Below, in pieces: positions 18,297-26,062 of a stretch of DNA of 64,000 nucleotides. Made by a program: the position numbers and the translations under genes. How positions within the stretch are numbered: the stretch's first letter is position 1; every line of letters begins with the position of its first letter. The notes beneath the pieces are model-generated. The model did not search any database and was not told the DNA's origin. It saw nothing but the letters and a program-made list of their open reading frames with translations. Origin of the DNA: Cohnella laeviribosi DSM 21336 (GTDB taxonomy: Bacteria; Bacillota; Bacilli; Paenibacillales; Paenibacillaceae); assembly GCF_000378425.1 (NCBI RefSeq), contig NZ_KB899812.1, positions 99,019 to 163,018 on the forward strand, given 5' to 3'.

Positions 18297-18685
18297 TGGG
18301 ATACACCGCCTTTTGCTCTGATCATCGATTCGATATCCTTAAGCCCGAACCCCAGGCTCTCCATTTTGGCCAAAAATTGCTCGACCGCTTGTTCCGCCAG
18401 CTTGTTGCGGATCTCCTGCACCCTTGCGGCGTCCGTCGTGATGAACGTCCCTTGCCCCCGCCGGGTTTCGGTCAACCGTTCCCGTTCCAGCTCCTGATAG
18501 GCTCGCATAACGGTGTTCGGATTGATTTTCAGCGCCTGCGCCATTTCTCTCACCGAAGGAATCTTCTCGCCCAACGCGATCTCACCTTTCGCAATCGAAC
18601 TTCGCACCTGTTCCAACACTTGCTCGTACAGCGGCTGGCTCAGATCGAGCGAGAACCGCAACCCCCCAATGCGGATTTCATTCAA
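18293..18685 (-). CDS. ytrA: GntR-family repressor YtrA
   Basis: GntR regulator of the short YtrA subfamily: a winged helix-turn-helix (about 25-85; KIPSVREMAQALKINPNTVMRAYQELE) followed by only two helices. I start it at TTG with AGGGAGGTG about 5 bases upstream, which gives 130 residues, the YtrA length; an ATG ten codons earlier would put that site inside the gene. It leads the ATPase-permease operon and should repress it through the palindrome at 18717-18747. In B. subtilis, YtrA is released by peptidoglycan-synthesis inhibitors such as ramoplanin. Confidence 0.87.
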   Translation of the reverse strand: MNEIRIGGLRFSLDLSQPLYEQVLEQVRSSIAKGEIALGEKIPSVREMAQALKINPNTVMRAYQELERERLTETRRGQGTFITTDAARVQEIRNKLAEQAVEQFLAKMESLGFGLKDIESMIRAKGGVSQ

Positions 18686-18716
18686 GCGGACACCTCCCTT
18701 ACGCATATCAATCAAC

Positions 18717-18747
18717 TTAAGTGTATTATATCACTTAATACACTTAA
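18717..18747. promoter_or_regulatory. YtrA operator
   Basis: Perfect 12-bp arms (ttaagtgtatta / taatacacttaa) around a 7-base centre. Inside is AGTGTA-N13-TACACT, the operator reported for B. subtilis YtrA. It overlaps the -10 box and the spacer of the ytrA promoter, so bound repressor would block RNA polymerase. Confidence 0.88.
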
Positions 18748-18752
18748 TGCAA
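18725..18752 (-). promoter_or_regulatory. ytrA operon promoter
   Basis: On the minus strand: TTGCAT, 16-base spacer, TATAAT. The -10 box (18725-18730) lies within the left arm of the YtrA operator. Confidence 0.75.
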
Positions 18753-18860
18753 CAAAAAAGCGGTTCGCAGAGCACCCATTTTGGGGAGGGCCGCAAGCAT
18801 GCGGCCGCCGCGCCAGCGCAAAAGAAGCCCGTTTACGTGCGCCCTCAAGCCTCTTGCCCG

Positions 18861-19210
18861 CCCCGACCGGCCGGGCGGAAATGCAGTTGCCTTCGCCGCA
18901 ACTGCACAGTCCGTTTTCGCGCGCGCCCCCGTTTTAAGTGCCTAAAAGGCAATTAAATCGGGAATCGCCCCCGCCGAACCGGTCAGGCGGGAATGCAGTT
19001 GCCTTCGCCGCAACTGCACAGATCGCTTTCGCGCGCGCCCCCGTTTTAAGTGCCTAAAAGGCAATTAATCGGGAATCGCCCCCGCCGGACCGGCCGGGCG
19101 GAAATGCAGTTGCCTTCGCCGCAACTGCACAGCTCGCTTTCGCGCGCGCCCCCGTTTTAAGTGCCTAAAAGGCAATTAAATCGGGTATTTGGCTCGCCAG
19201 ACCGGCCGGG
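18861..19210. repeat. Tandem direct repeat, about 111-112 bp, three copies plus a partial fourth
   Basis: Each unit contains a perfect hairpin (gcagttgc-cttcgcc-gcaactgc; starts at 18883, 18995 and 19106) and a second small hairpin in gtgcctaaaaggcaatta, joined by a gcgcgcgcccccgtttt tract. Unit offsets are 112 and 111 bp with only a few substitutions. The fourth start (accggccgggcg at 19200-19211) is cut short. No coding frame follows it through. A diverged relative of the second hairpin occurs at 41108-41138 in the opposite orientation. Confidence 0.9.
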
Positions 19211-20177
19211 CGCCCGGGGCTGCCCTCAAGTCAAATGTGGGAGGTGCCTGCTTTTCGGAGTACATAGGAGTTCATAGAGGAATCCTTAACTTTCACATCT
19301 GTGCGTAAGCCTCTTATCGTAGAAGCAAAGGCTGGCGATGGCCCTATATACCAACCGAGTTGTTTTTCTCGCGCCGCTGCTACAACCGATGATCTCGCGG
19401 TGAAAGAGATTGACAAATGAGGCGTACAGGAACGCAAATGTACGGGGTAGGGGCGTATGCACGGGAGGGTGCACAGGAGGATACCGGCGCAGGGAAGATG
19501 GTAACGGACAGACAATCCGTTATGAAGGCCATTTGGCAGGAAAAACGAATGGTTCCGGACAGGAGATCCGTTAATCCCCCGGAAAACCGTAAAAAGGCGC
19601 AAGTTTCTCGCAAATAGCGGAATCTGTGTCCGGGGCTGCTTGATTTCAGCGGTTTTTGGGCCGTATAACGGAACGGTGGTCCTATGTTCCCGGACAAACG
19701 GGTTTGCGGACGGGTTTACGGACGGGTTTGCGGACGGGTTTGCGGACGGGTTTGCGGACGGGTTTGCGGAAGGCCGGCCCCCAATCGCAAAACGGCCCCT
19801 GCCGATACCCGCTCACCTCGGAGCGTCAAGGGATCGGCAAGAGCCGTATCCCTCCGGAGCCGCGATCCGCCGTTGGCAAAATGCCGCAAGATGCAAACCA
19901 GCGGACAGCCGGCAAGCCCGGACGCGCATCGGACGGAATGCGTCCCCATCCTTTCGAGGACGGCGCCCGGTAATTATCCGCACCCAGGGAAGCCGGCTTG
20001 CCGACCCTGTCCCTATAACCTCGTCCGATATCGGCGAAAAAGCAAGGAATTCTCGGATGTCTCCATTTTTGACGGTTTAGACTCCAGAATTAAAAGGCTA
20101 AACCGAAACAGACAAGCCAAAAGACGGGATCAACTTCCCTTCCCATGCTTATTGCGCAGACCCATCCTTTTTTACAT
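19211..20177. other. Long gene-poor region
   Basis: Nearly 1 kb without a supportable gene. It holds a 12-bp tandem array (19699-19770), pairs of short inverted words around ATCCGTT (19500-19575), and GC-rich low-complexity DNA. Open frames here have no ribosome binding sites and the longest encode simple repeats. It may be decayed or structured intergenic DNA. Confidence 0.5.
19699..19770. repeat. 12-bp tandem repeat, six copies
   Basis: Unit cgggtttgcgga repeated six times, with a single change (a for g) in the second unit. In one frame it encodes GFADGFADG, but that frame lacks a ribosome binding site and the flanking translation is unnatural. Confidence 0.92.
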
Positions 20178-20229
20178 AAAAAAGAGCCGCCCCACAATCG
20201 TTTCCAACTCCTTATGGGACAGCTCTTTA
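20178..20229 (-). terminator. Terminator of the pseudouridine synthase gene
   Basis: On the minus strand: AAAGAGC.G.CCCA pairs with TGGG...GCTCTTT across an about 20-base loop, followed by TTTTTTAT. It overlaps the last codons of the gene. Confidence 0.65.
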
Positions 20230-20234
20230 TTCGT

Positions 20235-21224
20235 TCACGCAAGATCCTGCGGCATCGTCAGCCCCGCTTTGGCCATCGTCCGGCGCATCAGCTCGGGAAC
20301 CGGCGCGCGGAATTCCCTGCCGTCGGGCAGCCGGATGCGCCATGCGTGGAGCAGTTGATGGTTGACGCCCGCAAACGGCTTGCCGCCGTATTTGACGTCC
20401 CCCAGGAGCGGATGCCCGATGCTCTGCAGATGGGCTCTGATCTGGTGGGTGCGGCCGCTGACCAGCTCGATTTCGAGCAGCGTATAGCCTTTCCCGTATT
20501 GAAGCGCCCGGTAATGCGTCACGGCGCTCTTCTCCGCCGGCGCGGGGCCGGCCGCCCGCTTTCCGCCGGCGCCCGTTTCCGCACCGGCGGGCCGCTCCCC
20601 GACGACGCGCGTCCGGTTCCCGCGCTCGTCCCGGATCAGGCTGCCGGTCAGCGTTCCCTCGCCCGCGAGCCTGCCTTCCGCAATCGTCAAATAATACTTC
20701 TCCAGCTCATGCTTTTGAATCCACTGATTCAACTGATGCAGCATGCCCGCCGTTTTGCCCACCAGCACAAGGCCGCTCGTATTCCGGTCCAGCCGGTTGG
20801 CCGTCGCCGGCATAAACAGCGCGCTGTCCAACGCGCCCTTCCGGTACAGATAGGCGTGAACGCGATTGATCAGCGTGTCCTTCTGGTCCGTCCGGTCGGG
20901 ATGGGTGAGCACGCCCGCAGGCTTCATGACGACCAGCAGCTCGTCGTCTTCGAAGACGACGTCGATATTGGCGTTGACGCCGACATATTTCGGTTTCGGC
21001 CGCCCGGCGGACGCTTCCTTGAACTGCGTCTCTTCCATGTACAGCGTCAGCTCGTCGCCGGCCGCAAGCTCGTAGTTTTGTTTTTTTCGTTTGCCGTTTA
21101 TTTTCGCCTTGCCCTGGTCGATCATTTTATAAATCTGACCCAGCGGAAGGTTCGGCATGAGCTGCCGCAAATAGCGGTGCAACCGTTTGCCGCTTTCCGA
21201 GGGGGTAATCGTGCGGGTAATCAT
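20235..21224 (-). CDS. RluA-family 23S rRNA pseudouridine synthase
   Basis: Pseudouridine synthase of 329 residues with an N-terminal S4 RNA-binding domain (about 12-65) and a catalytic domain with the active-site motif NRLDRNTSGLVLV (catalytic Asp near 146) and the C-terminal LVSGRTHQIRAHL block. The usual His of HRLD is Asn here. An insertion of about 25 residues rich in Ala/Gly/Pro (about 208-232) splits the catalytic domain at a surface loop. RluC or RluD type target (large-subunit rRNA) is likely. It is a single gene with its own terminator. Confidence 0.88.
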   Translation of the reverse strand: MITRTITPSESGKRLHRYLRQLMPNLPLGQIYKMIDQGKAKINGKRKKQNYELAAGDELTLYMEETQFKEASAGRPKPKYVGVNANIDVVFEDDELLVVMKPAGVLTHPDRTDQKDTLINRVHAYLYRKGALDSALFMPATANRLDRNTSGLVLVGKTAGMLHQLNQWIQKHELEKYYLTIAEGRLAGEGTLTGSLIRDERGNRTRVVGERPAGAETGAGGKRAAGPAPAEKSAVTHYRALQYGKGYTLLEIELVSGRTHQIRAHLQSIGHPLLGDVKYGGKPFAGVNHQLLHAWRIRLPDGREFRAPVPELMRRTMAKAGLTMPQDLA

Positions 21225-21340
21225 CGTCTCGTCAACACTCCCTGACCTTTGTCCCGCTTCGCCAGCGGACTATCAACAGCGTAACAATCGGAAGGCGTTC
21301 GTTCAAGCCCCAACCGCGCCGGCCCCATACCCTTTTTTCG

Positions 21341-21370
21341 TTGACACAAATTAATTGGCTTCATTATAAT
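21341..21370 (+). promoter_or_regulatory. Promoter of the MarR-MFS operon
   Basis: Consensus TTGACA and TATAAT boxes separated by 18 bases, 41 bases upstream of the marR-type start codon. Confidence 0.85.
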
Positions 21371-21384
21371 TGCTACAGCAACTA
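21367..21384. promoter_or_regulatory. Probable MarR operator
   Basis: Near-perfect palindrome taattgct-acagcaacta (core TTGCTACAGCAA perfect) covering the -10 end and transcription start. The position suggests autorepression by the MarR protein encoded just downstream. Confidence 0.65.
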
Positions 21385-21410
21385 ATTGGGAGAAAGGCGG
21401 GAAACGGGAG

Positions 21411-21857
21411 ATGACGATTGACGAATCGATCGGGTTTATCCTCAATCGCACCGGACGCAGGGTATCGCAGCTTCTTGCGCTTCGGCTTGCCCCTTACGAT
21501 GTAACGACGGAACAATGGTCGGTGCTCGCCCGTTTGAACGAGGAAGGGACGATGACGCAGAAGGAGCTTGCCTTTCGCGTCGGCAAGGACCAGACGAACG
21601 TGACCCGCATTCTTGACCAATTGGAGCGCAAAAAGCTGGTTGTGCGAACCGCCAATCCCGAAGATCGGCGCTCGTATCTCCCCCAGGTTACGGAAGAGGG
21701 AAAGCGTCTTTTCGAAAGGACGCGGCGGATCGAGCAAGAGACCGTCCGGCTTGCTGCCGAAGGGCTGTCCGACGGCGAGCTGAACGAGCTTAAACGGCTG
21801 CTCCGGCATATCGAGCGCAACGCCAACGCGCGGCTGGGTTTGGCGGACGAGGGTTGA
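21411..21857 (+). CDS. MarR-family transcriptional regulator
   Basis: MarR regulator of 148 residues: winged helix-turn-helix with QKELAFRVGKDQTNVTRILDQLERKKLVVR (about 50-80), the wing NPEDRRSYL, and C-terminal dimerisation helices. It stands 80 bases before an MFS exporter gene on the same strand, the usual arrangement in which the regulator senses a pump substrate. A good promoter and a palindrome at the start site support autoregulation. No ligand can be deduced. Confidence 0.88.
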   Translation: MTIDESIGFILNRTGRRVSQLLALRLAPYDVTTEQWSVLARLNEEGTMTQKELAFRVGKDQTNVTRILDQLERKKLVVRTANPEDRRSYLPQVTEEGKRLFERTRRIEQETVRLAAEGLSDGELNELKRLLRHIERNANARLGLADEG

Positions 21858-21937
21858 CCGCAGAGGCCGAACGGGTTCGGCGCGCTTTAGGCCCTCGAAC
21901 GGCACCAACATGATAAAAGCAAGAAGAGGCGAACGGA

Positions 21938-23143
21938 TTGAAGGAAAAATTATGGACAAAAGACTTTATCGGCGTCTGCTTGAGCAGTTTTTTTATTTTC
22001 ATCACGTTTTATTCGTTATCCGCCACGCTGCCCGCCTTCGTCACCGAGCAGTTAAACGGCGATCCGGGGCAAGCGGGCTGGATCATGACCGCCTTCATCA
22101 TCGCGGCCGTGCTGATGCGGCCGTTCGCCGGACGCTGGCTTGACGGACCGAAGCGCCGGATCGTGCTGCTGCTTTCCTTATGCTTGTTTATGCTCGCCAC
22201 CTTTGCTTATCCGCTGGCGGGCAGCTTCGGCATCCTGCTGCTGATTCGGTTCATTCACGGCCTCAGCTTCGGCGTGGCCACGACCGGCAACGGGGCGATC
22301 GCGATCGAACTGGTGCCCAAAAACCGCAAAGGCGAAGGCATGGGCTACTACGCGCTGACCATGAACTTGGCTATGGTTCTCGGGCCGTTTCTGGGCCTTG
22401 TCATCGTCGAGCACAGCGGATTCCGCCTTCTGTTCGGCGTCTTCGCCGTTTTTGGCGCGCTTGCCCTGGCGCTGGGCGGAACCTTCCGGGTTCCGGAACG
22501 GAAAGCGCCCGCGAAGGCGGCCCAATCCCCGGAATCCGACGTCCCCGGCTTTCATTGGCGGAATTTCGTCGAGCCGAAATCGATTCCCATCTCGCTGACG
22601 GCGATGCTGATGGCCGTCGCCTACAGCGGCATTCTGACCTTCGTGCCCGTCTACGCCAAGGAGATCGGACTGAGCGCCGCCGCCGGCTATTATTTTGTCG
22701 TGTATGCGGCGATGATCCTTCTGTCCCGGCCTTTTACCGGCAAGCTGTTCGACCGGGTCCCCACCCGCTGCCTGGTCTATCCGACCATCGCGCTATACGC
22801 GGTCGGGCTCGTCGTGCTGGCGGGCGCCCATCATGGGTTCGTGTTCCTGCTGTCGGCCGCGATAATCGGCCTCGGTTTCGGAACGCTGGGCCCCGTTCTG
22901 CAGACGGTCGCCGTCAAGGCCGCCCCCGCGCACCGGACGGGGAAAGCGACCGGCACCTATTTTATCTTTTTCGACAGCGGCGCCGGCATCGGGTCCGTCG
23001 TGTTGGGCAGCATCGCGGCGGCGGCCGGCACCCGCGCCATGTACCTTGTTTCCGCCGCGGTCGTCGCCTTCGGCGCTTTCGTGTATTTCGTTTCGATGCA
23101 CCGCAAATCCCGGTCCGTTCCGCTGTCCGAATCCGTCCGGTAA
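21938..23143 (+). CDS. MFS efflux transporter
   Basis: Twelve-helix major facilitator of 401 residues, drug:H+ antiporter-1 type. The loop 2-3 motif is present as GRWLDGPKRR (about 67-76), and helix 5 has the GPFLG element typical of exporters. The central cytoplasmic loop lies at about 185-210. It starts at TTG with AGAGGCG upstream. Controlled with the MarR gene before it; likely exports a toxic compound that MarR senses. Confidence 0.86.
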   Translation: MKEKLWTKDFIGVCLSSFFIFITFYSLSATLPAFVTEQLNGDPGQAGWIMTAFIIAAVLMRPFAGRWLDGPKRRIVLLLSLCLFMLATFAYPLAGSFGILLLIRFIHGLSFGVATTGNGAIAIELVPKNRKGEGMGYYALTMNLAMVLGPFLGLVIVEHSGFRLLFGVFAVFGALALALGGTFRVPERKAPAKAAQSPESDVPGFHWRNFVEPKSIPISLTAMLMAVAYSGILTFVPVYAKEIGLSAAAGYYFVVYAAMILLSRPFTGKLFDRVPTRCLVYPTIALYAVGLVVLAGAHHGFVFLLSAAIIGLGFGTLGPVLQTVAVKAAPAHRTGKATGTYFIFFDSGAGIGSVVLGSIAAAAGTRAMYLVSAAVVAFGAFVYFVSMHRKSRSVPLSESVR

Positions 23144-23224
23144 TCGGCGGCGGCTGAAATACGGCGCGTTTCATGGTACAATCGGATCACACCGCGCACA
23201 CGCGCTTGGACAGGAGGGTCTGCC

Positions 23225-23635
23225 GTGGAATGGTTCGAATCCATCGCGAATGAACGAATCGTCGAGGCCCAGCTCAAAGGCGAATTCGATCGCCTGCCGG
23301 GCAAAGGCAAGCCGCTGCCGCCGGACCCGCTCGAATCGGTGCCGGACGAGTTGCGCATGGGTTTCAGGCTGCTCAAGAACGCCGGCGCGATTCCGCCGGA
23401 GCTGGAGCTGCGCAAAGAGATGGTCGCGTTGGAAGATTTGCTCCGCTGCTGCCGGGACGAGGAGGAGCGCCGCGAGCTGCGCGGGCAGCTAACCGAGAAG
23501 CGGCTCCGGTACCGGCTTCTGATGGAAGAACGCGGCTGGAGCGCACTCGGCGCTTTCGAGCAATACGAGGAGAAAGTGGAACAAAAGCTGACCGCGGCCC
23601 CCCTTCCGGACGACGGTTCGGCGAAGAGGCCCTAA
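23225..23635 (+). CDS. DUF1992 (DnaJ-associated) family protein
   Basis: Protein of 136 residues with the DUF1992 signature: WFESIANERIVEAQLKGEFDRLPGKGKPL at the N-terminus, followed by helical segments (PDELRMGFRLLKNAGAIPPELELRKEM). The same domain is found next to DnaJ-like proteins in other organisms; its molecular function is not established. Start is GTG after AGGAGG. The C-terminal tail is Pro-rich. It is followed by a terminator that has been interrupted by an insertion sequence. Confidence 0.88.
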   Translation: MEWFESIANERIVEAQLKGEFDRLPGKGKPLPPDPLESVPDELRMGFRLLKNAGAIPPELELRKEMVALEDLLRCCRDEEERRELRGQLTEKRLRYRLLMEERGWSALGAFEQYEEKVEQKLTAAPLPDDGSAKRP

Positions 23636-23678
23636 ACGACGCTGCCCAAGCCCGCCGGCCGTACAGCGATTACGCTTT

Positions 23679-23715
23679 CGCCCCCGCGATGCGATCCCGG
23701 GGGCGCGTTTTTTTT
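23679..23715 (+). terminator. Terminator of the DUF1992 gene, interrupted by the IS
   Basis: Stem cgcccccg / cgggggcg followed by eight T (23708-23715). The insertion sequence begins right after the T-run, and more T (25403-25412) continue on its other side, so the original T-tract was split. Confidence 0.85.
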
Positions 23716-23730
23716 CTACGACGGAATAAC
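23716..23730 (+). repeat. Left terminal inverted repeat of the IS
   Basis: 15 bases identical to the reverse complement of the right end. Confidence 0.92.
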
Positions 23731-23811
23731 CATACAACGAAGGTGTTTTACCCCTGTTTGTCGAAAAAATCAGAGACGATTTCATTCATAAACAAAACAG
23801 GGGTTTTCTTC

Positions 23812-25402
23812 ATGCGTCCAAAAAATCGAATCATTCCGGAAAAAACGATCTACTTTCGTCCCGAATTCACCGCATGTCCGCATTGTCATGCCAAGCTGGT
23901 TCGCGCACATGCCGCGTGGAAAAAGAAAATAGCGACTCTACAAGGTGTCATCTTTGCCTGGAGCATGGCTTATCGCTGTTCCAACTCGCAATGCCCTTAC
24001 CCGAACGCGCGCTACCGATCGGCCGAAGCGGAGAAGCTATGTATGAAATTTACCACCTATGGATTTGACGTGTTATGTCTGGTGGGGGAACTACGCTTCA
24101 AGCACCATCTGACGCGAAAAGAAATTGCCGACGAGCTCAATCGCCGCGGTGTAAAGACTACAGACCGCAACGCACAAATGCTGTATGAACGGTACCTCAC
24201 GCTGCTGGGCGCCAGTATCGATCACCATAACCGCAGCGTGCTGCAAACCATCACCGAAGAGCACGGCGGCCTGGTTCTTTCCATGGACGGTGTTCAACCG
24301 GAAAAAGGAAACGAGACGTTGTATGTGATTCGTGAAGTACTCAGTGGAACCGTGCTCGCTGCCAAAAACCTCAAGAGCGGATCGTCCGAGGAACTGCAGC
24401 AATTGATTCGACCCATCGTGGAATTCGGCTATCCGATCATCGGAATCATCACTGACGGCCAGCAGTCGATTCGGCTGGCGTTCGAGAAGTTATTGCCGAA
24501 CGTCCCGTATCAATACTGCCAGTATCATTACCTGAAGGACATCGCCAAACCGGTGGTCGACCTGGATCGGAAACTGAAAACCGAACTTAAAAAAAGCTTG
24601 CGCGGCATTCGGGACATCGAACGGAAAGTAGAGGAACAAGCTTCCAGCGAAGGCGAGGTGGCGAAAGGATACATCGCCGCCATTCGATCCCTGCTGCTCG
24701 AAGACGGAAACCCGCCGCTCGATCTGCCTGGCATGCGCATCTACCAAAATGCCAAAGCCATTCGGGCATCCCTCGAACAATGCCTGAGTAAAAAAGGGGC
24801 CTTCGCTTCTTCGGAACATCGTCAGAATATTTAGCAAACTTGATACATTGGCGTCAGCGTATCGGGAAGTCTGCCGTTGGATGGAGCCTATTCGCCGTAT
24901 TGCTGCTGCACTGGAACCCGCCGAACAGAAAACAAGTGACACGGTCCGGGAGAAGATGACGCAAATCCTCGAATGGTTGCAAAGCACGTACGATCAGCAC
25001 ACGGATGCCCCGATGGTCAAGAATGTCGTCAGCTACACCAAAGGCTTTTGGAAAGGCTTGTTTGCGTGTTATGACCATAAGTATTTACCGCGAACAAACA
25101 ATGACCACGAACGTTTCTTCCGACAAACGAAGACGCGCCATCGTCGGATGACCGGTCGTCGCAGTTGGAACGAATACATTCTTCGCAATGGCGAATATGT
25201 CGTACTTGTCGACGATGCATTGAAGCAGCCCGATCTTCCCGCCAGACTTTGTCTCGTCTCCTATGCCGCTTACAAGCAACAGAGACAGCAATGGCGCAAC
25301 CGTTTGACCGAAAGTGTCTTACGACGCCGATTTCGAAGAAATCCGCTGGCGTATCTTAAAGAGCTGGAAGCTAAACACAGTGCGTTAGTTATTCCGTCGT
25401 AG
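23812..25402 (+). pseudogene. Transposase, broken by a frameshift
   Basis: DDE-type transposase that would be about 529 residues if repaired. N-terminal zinc ribbon CPHC ... CSNSQC (Cys 22, 25, 56 and 61); helix-turn-helix-like segment LTRKEIADELNRRGVKTT (about 100-117); catalytic candidates Asp159 (SMDGVQ) and Asp215 (ITDGQQS), and Glu in the second part (NNDHERFFRQ). The first frame stops at 24834. The rest continues in the +1 frame from about 24788, where codons read VKKGPSLLRNIVRIF without a gap. The switch lies at an A6G4 run, so a one-base slip is likely; total length modulo 3 agrees with one extra base. A programmed shift is less likely because IS transposases usually use -1. Confidence 0.85.
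25388..25402 (-). repeat. Right terminal inverted repeat of the IS
   Basis: 15 bases, exact complement of the left end; contains the transposase stop codon. Confidence 0.92.
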
Positions 25403-25494
25403 TTTTTTTTTCCCCGAACAGCCGGCTGCTGAACGCACCGCAAAAAAAGTGCCCAATTCGGTGAAAAAGGGGTTAAAAAAACGGGAATCTGTGA

Positions 25495-25500
25495 TATAAT
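25495..25500 (+). promoter_or_regulatory. -10 box of the LytTR gene
   Basis: TATAAT preceded by TGTGA; the matching -35 (gttaaa near 25472) is poor. It lies 44 bases upstream of the start codon and just outside the IS, so it survived the insertion. Confidence 0.55.
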
Positions 25501-25543
25501 GAAAGCGCTACCAGGCACACTTTCTAAAGGGGGTTTTGGAAAG

Positions 25544-25885
25544 ATGGACGTAGCTATGAGCAGGTATGAAGTCATCGACCCGAAGAAGGATACGCTGTAC
25601 TTTCGAGTCGGTTCGCACGGACTCATCAGCTTTCATGGACGCAATTACAATATAAAGAGAAGAATGTCCGCCGAGCAGCGGCTCGGATTGATGCAGGACC
25701 CCGATTTCGTAAGGGTTTCGTCCGATTGTTATGCGAACTTGAATAAAATTTCGGCAATCGTGGACGATTATATCTATTTCGAGGATCAGAGCCCGGGCGG
25801 CAAACGCCTGCCCGTCTCCAAGCGAAAGCAGCAGATCATCCGGCAGCTTCTGCGCGAACGGTCCGCCTCCCCCGCTTTGGTATAA
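25544..25885 (+). CDS. Stand-alone LytTR-domain protein
   Basis: Small protein of 113 residues made almost entirely of one LytTR DNA-binding domain (about 12-105): DTLYFRVGSHGLISFHGRNYNIKRRMS, then FVRVSSDCYANLNKISAI and a basic end KRLPVSKRKQQIIRQLL. It has no receiver or membrane domain, unlike AgrA/LytR-type regulators. Proteins of this kind are common in Paenibacillus, some acting with membrane partners; no such partner is adjacent. AAAGGGGG lies 10 bases before the ATG. The alternative start at 25556 would lose four residues. Confidence 0.82.
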   Translation: MDVAMSRYEVIDPKKDTLYFRVGSHGLISFHGRNYNIKRRMSAEQRLGLMQDPDFVRVSSDCYANLNKISAIVDDYIYFEDQSPGGKRLPVSKRKQQIIRQLLRERSASPALV

Positions 25886-25912
25886 CGCCCTCACGTTCTA
25901 TGGGCCGGTACG

Positions 25913-25952
25913 CCCCCGCCTCCCCGCTTCCCGCGGGCCGGCGGGGGTTTTT
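25913..25952 (+). terminator. Terminator of the LytTR gene
   Basis: Stem cccccgcc / ggcggggg with an inner GC-rich loop, followed by five T. Confidence 0.85.
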
Positions 25953-26062
25953 CCGTTTTACCGCCAGCCGGCTCCGCATTTGCGCTCCGGGTGCGGGAAC
26001 GGTATATTCAAGGTGAACGTGCCCCCAAGCATGAATTCATCGCGGAAATGAGGGATCGCAAA

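Larger units (their letters stand above)
23716..25402 (+). mobile_element. Insertion sequence with 15-bp perfect terminal inverted repeats
   Basis: An element of 1687 bp bounded by ctacgacggaataac (23716-23730) and its exact complement (25388-25402). It carries one transposase frame whose TAG stop lies inside the right repeat. It is flanked by T-runs of 8 and 10, which fits an 8-bp target duplication made only of T, although a homopolymer cannot prove its size. A hairpin-forming pair (ttacccctgtttg near 23749 and aaacaaaacaggggtt near 23790) precedes the gene. Family not assigned; 8-bp duplications and DDE transposases of this size occur in several families. Confidence 0.88.

Noticed and set aside
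18861-19210. Possible CRISPR array
   Set aside because: Units are 111-112 bp tandem copies, with no short constant repeat separated by unique spacers; no cas genes are near.
19640-20080. Possible protein with GFADG repeats
   Set aside because: The frame has no ribosome binding site, the repeat comes from a 12-bp DNA array, and the rest of the translation has no natural composition.
24788-24800. Programmed frameshift for transposase expression
   Set aside because: The needed shift is +1, while IS elements mostly use -1; there is no nearby stimulatory hairpin or Shine-Dalgarno-like signal that I could identify. Kept only as an alternative.
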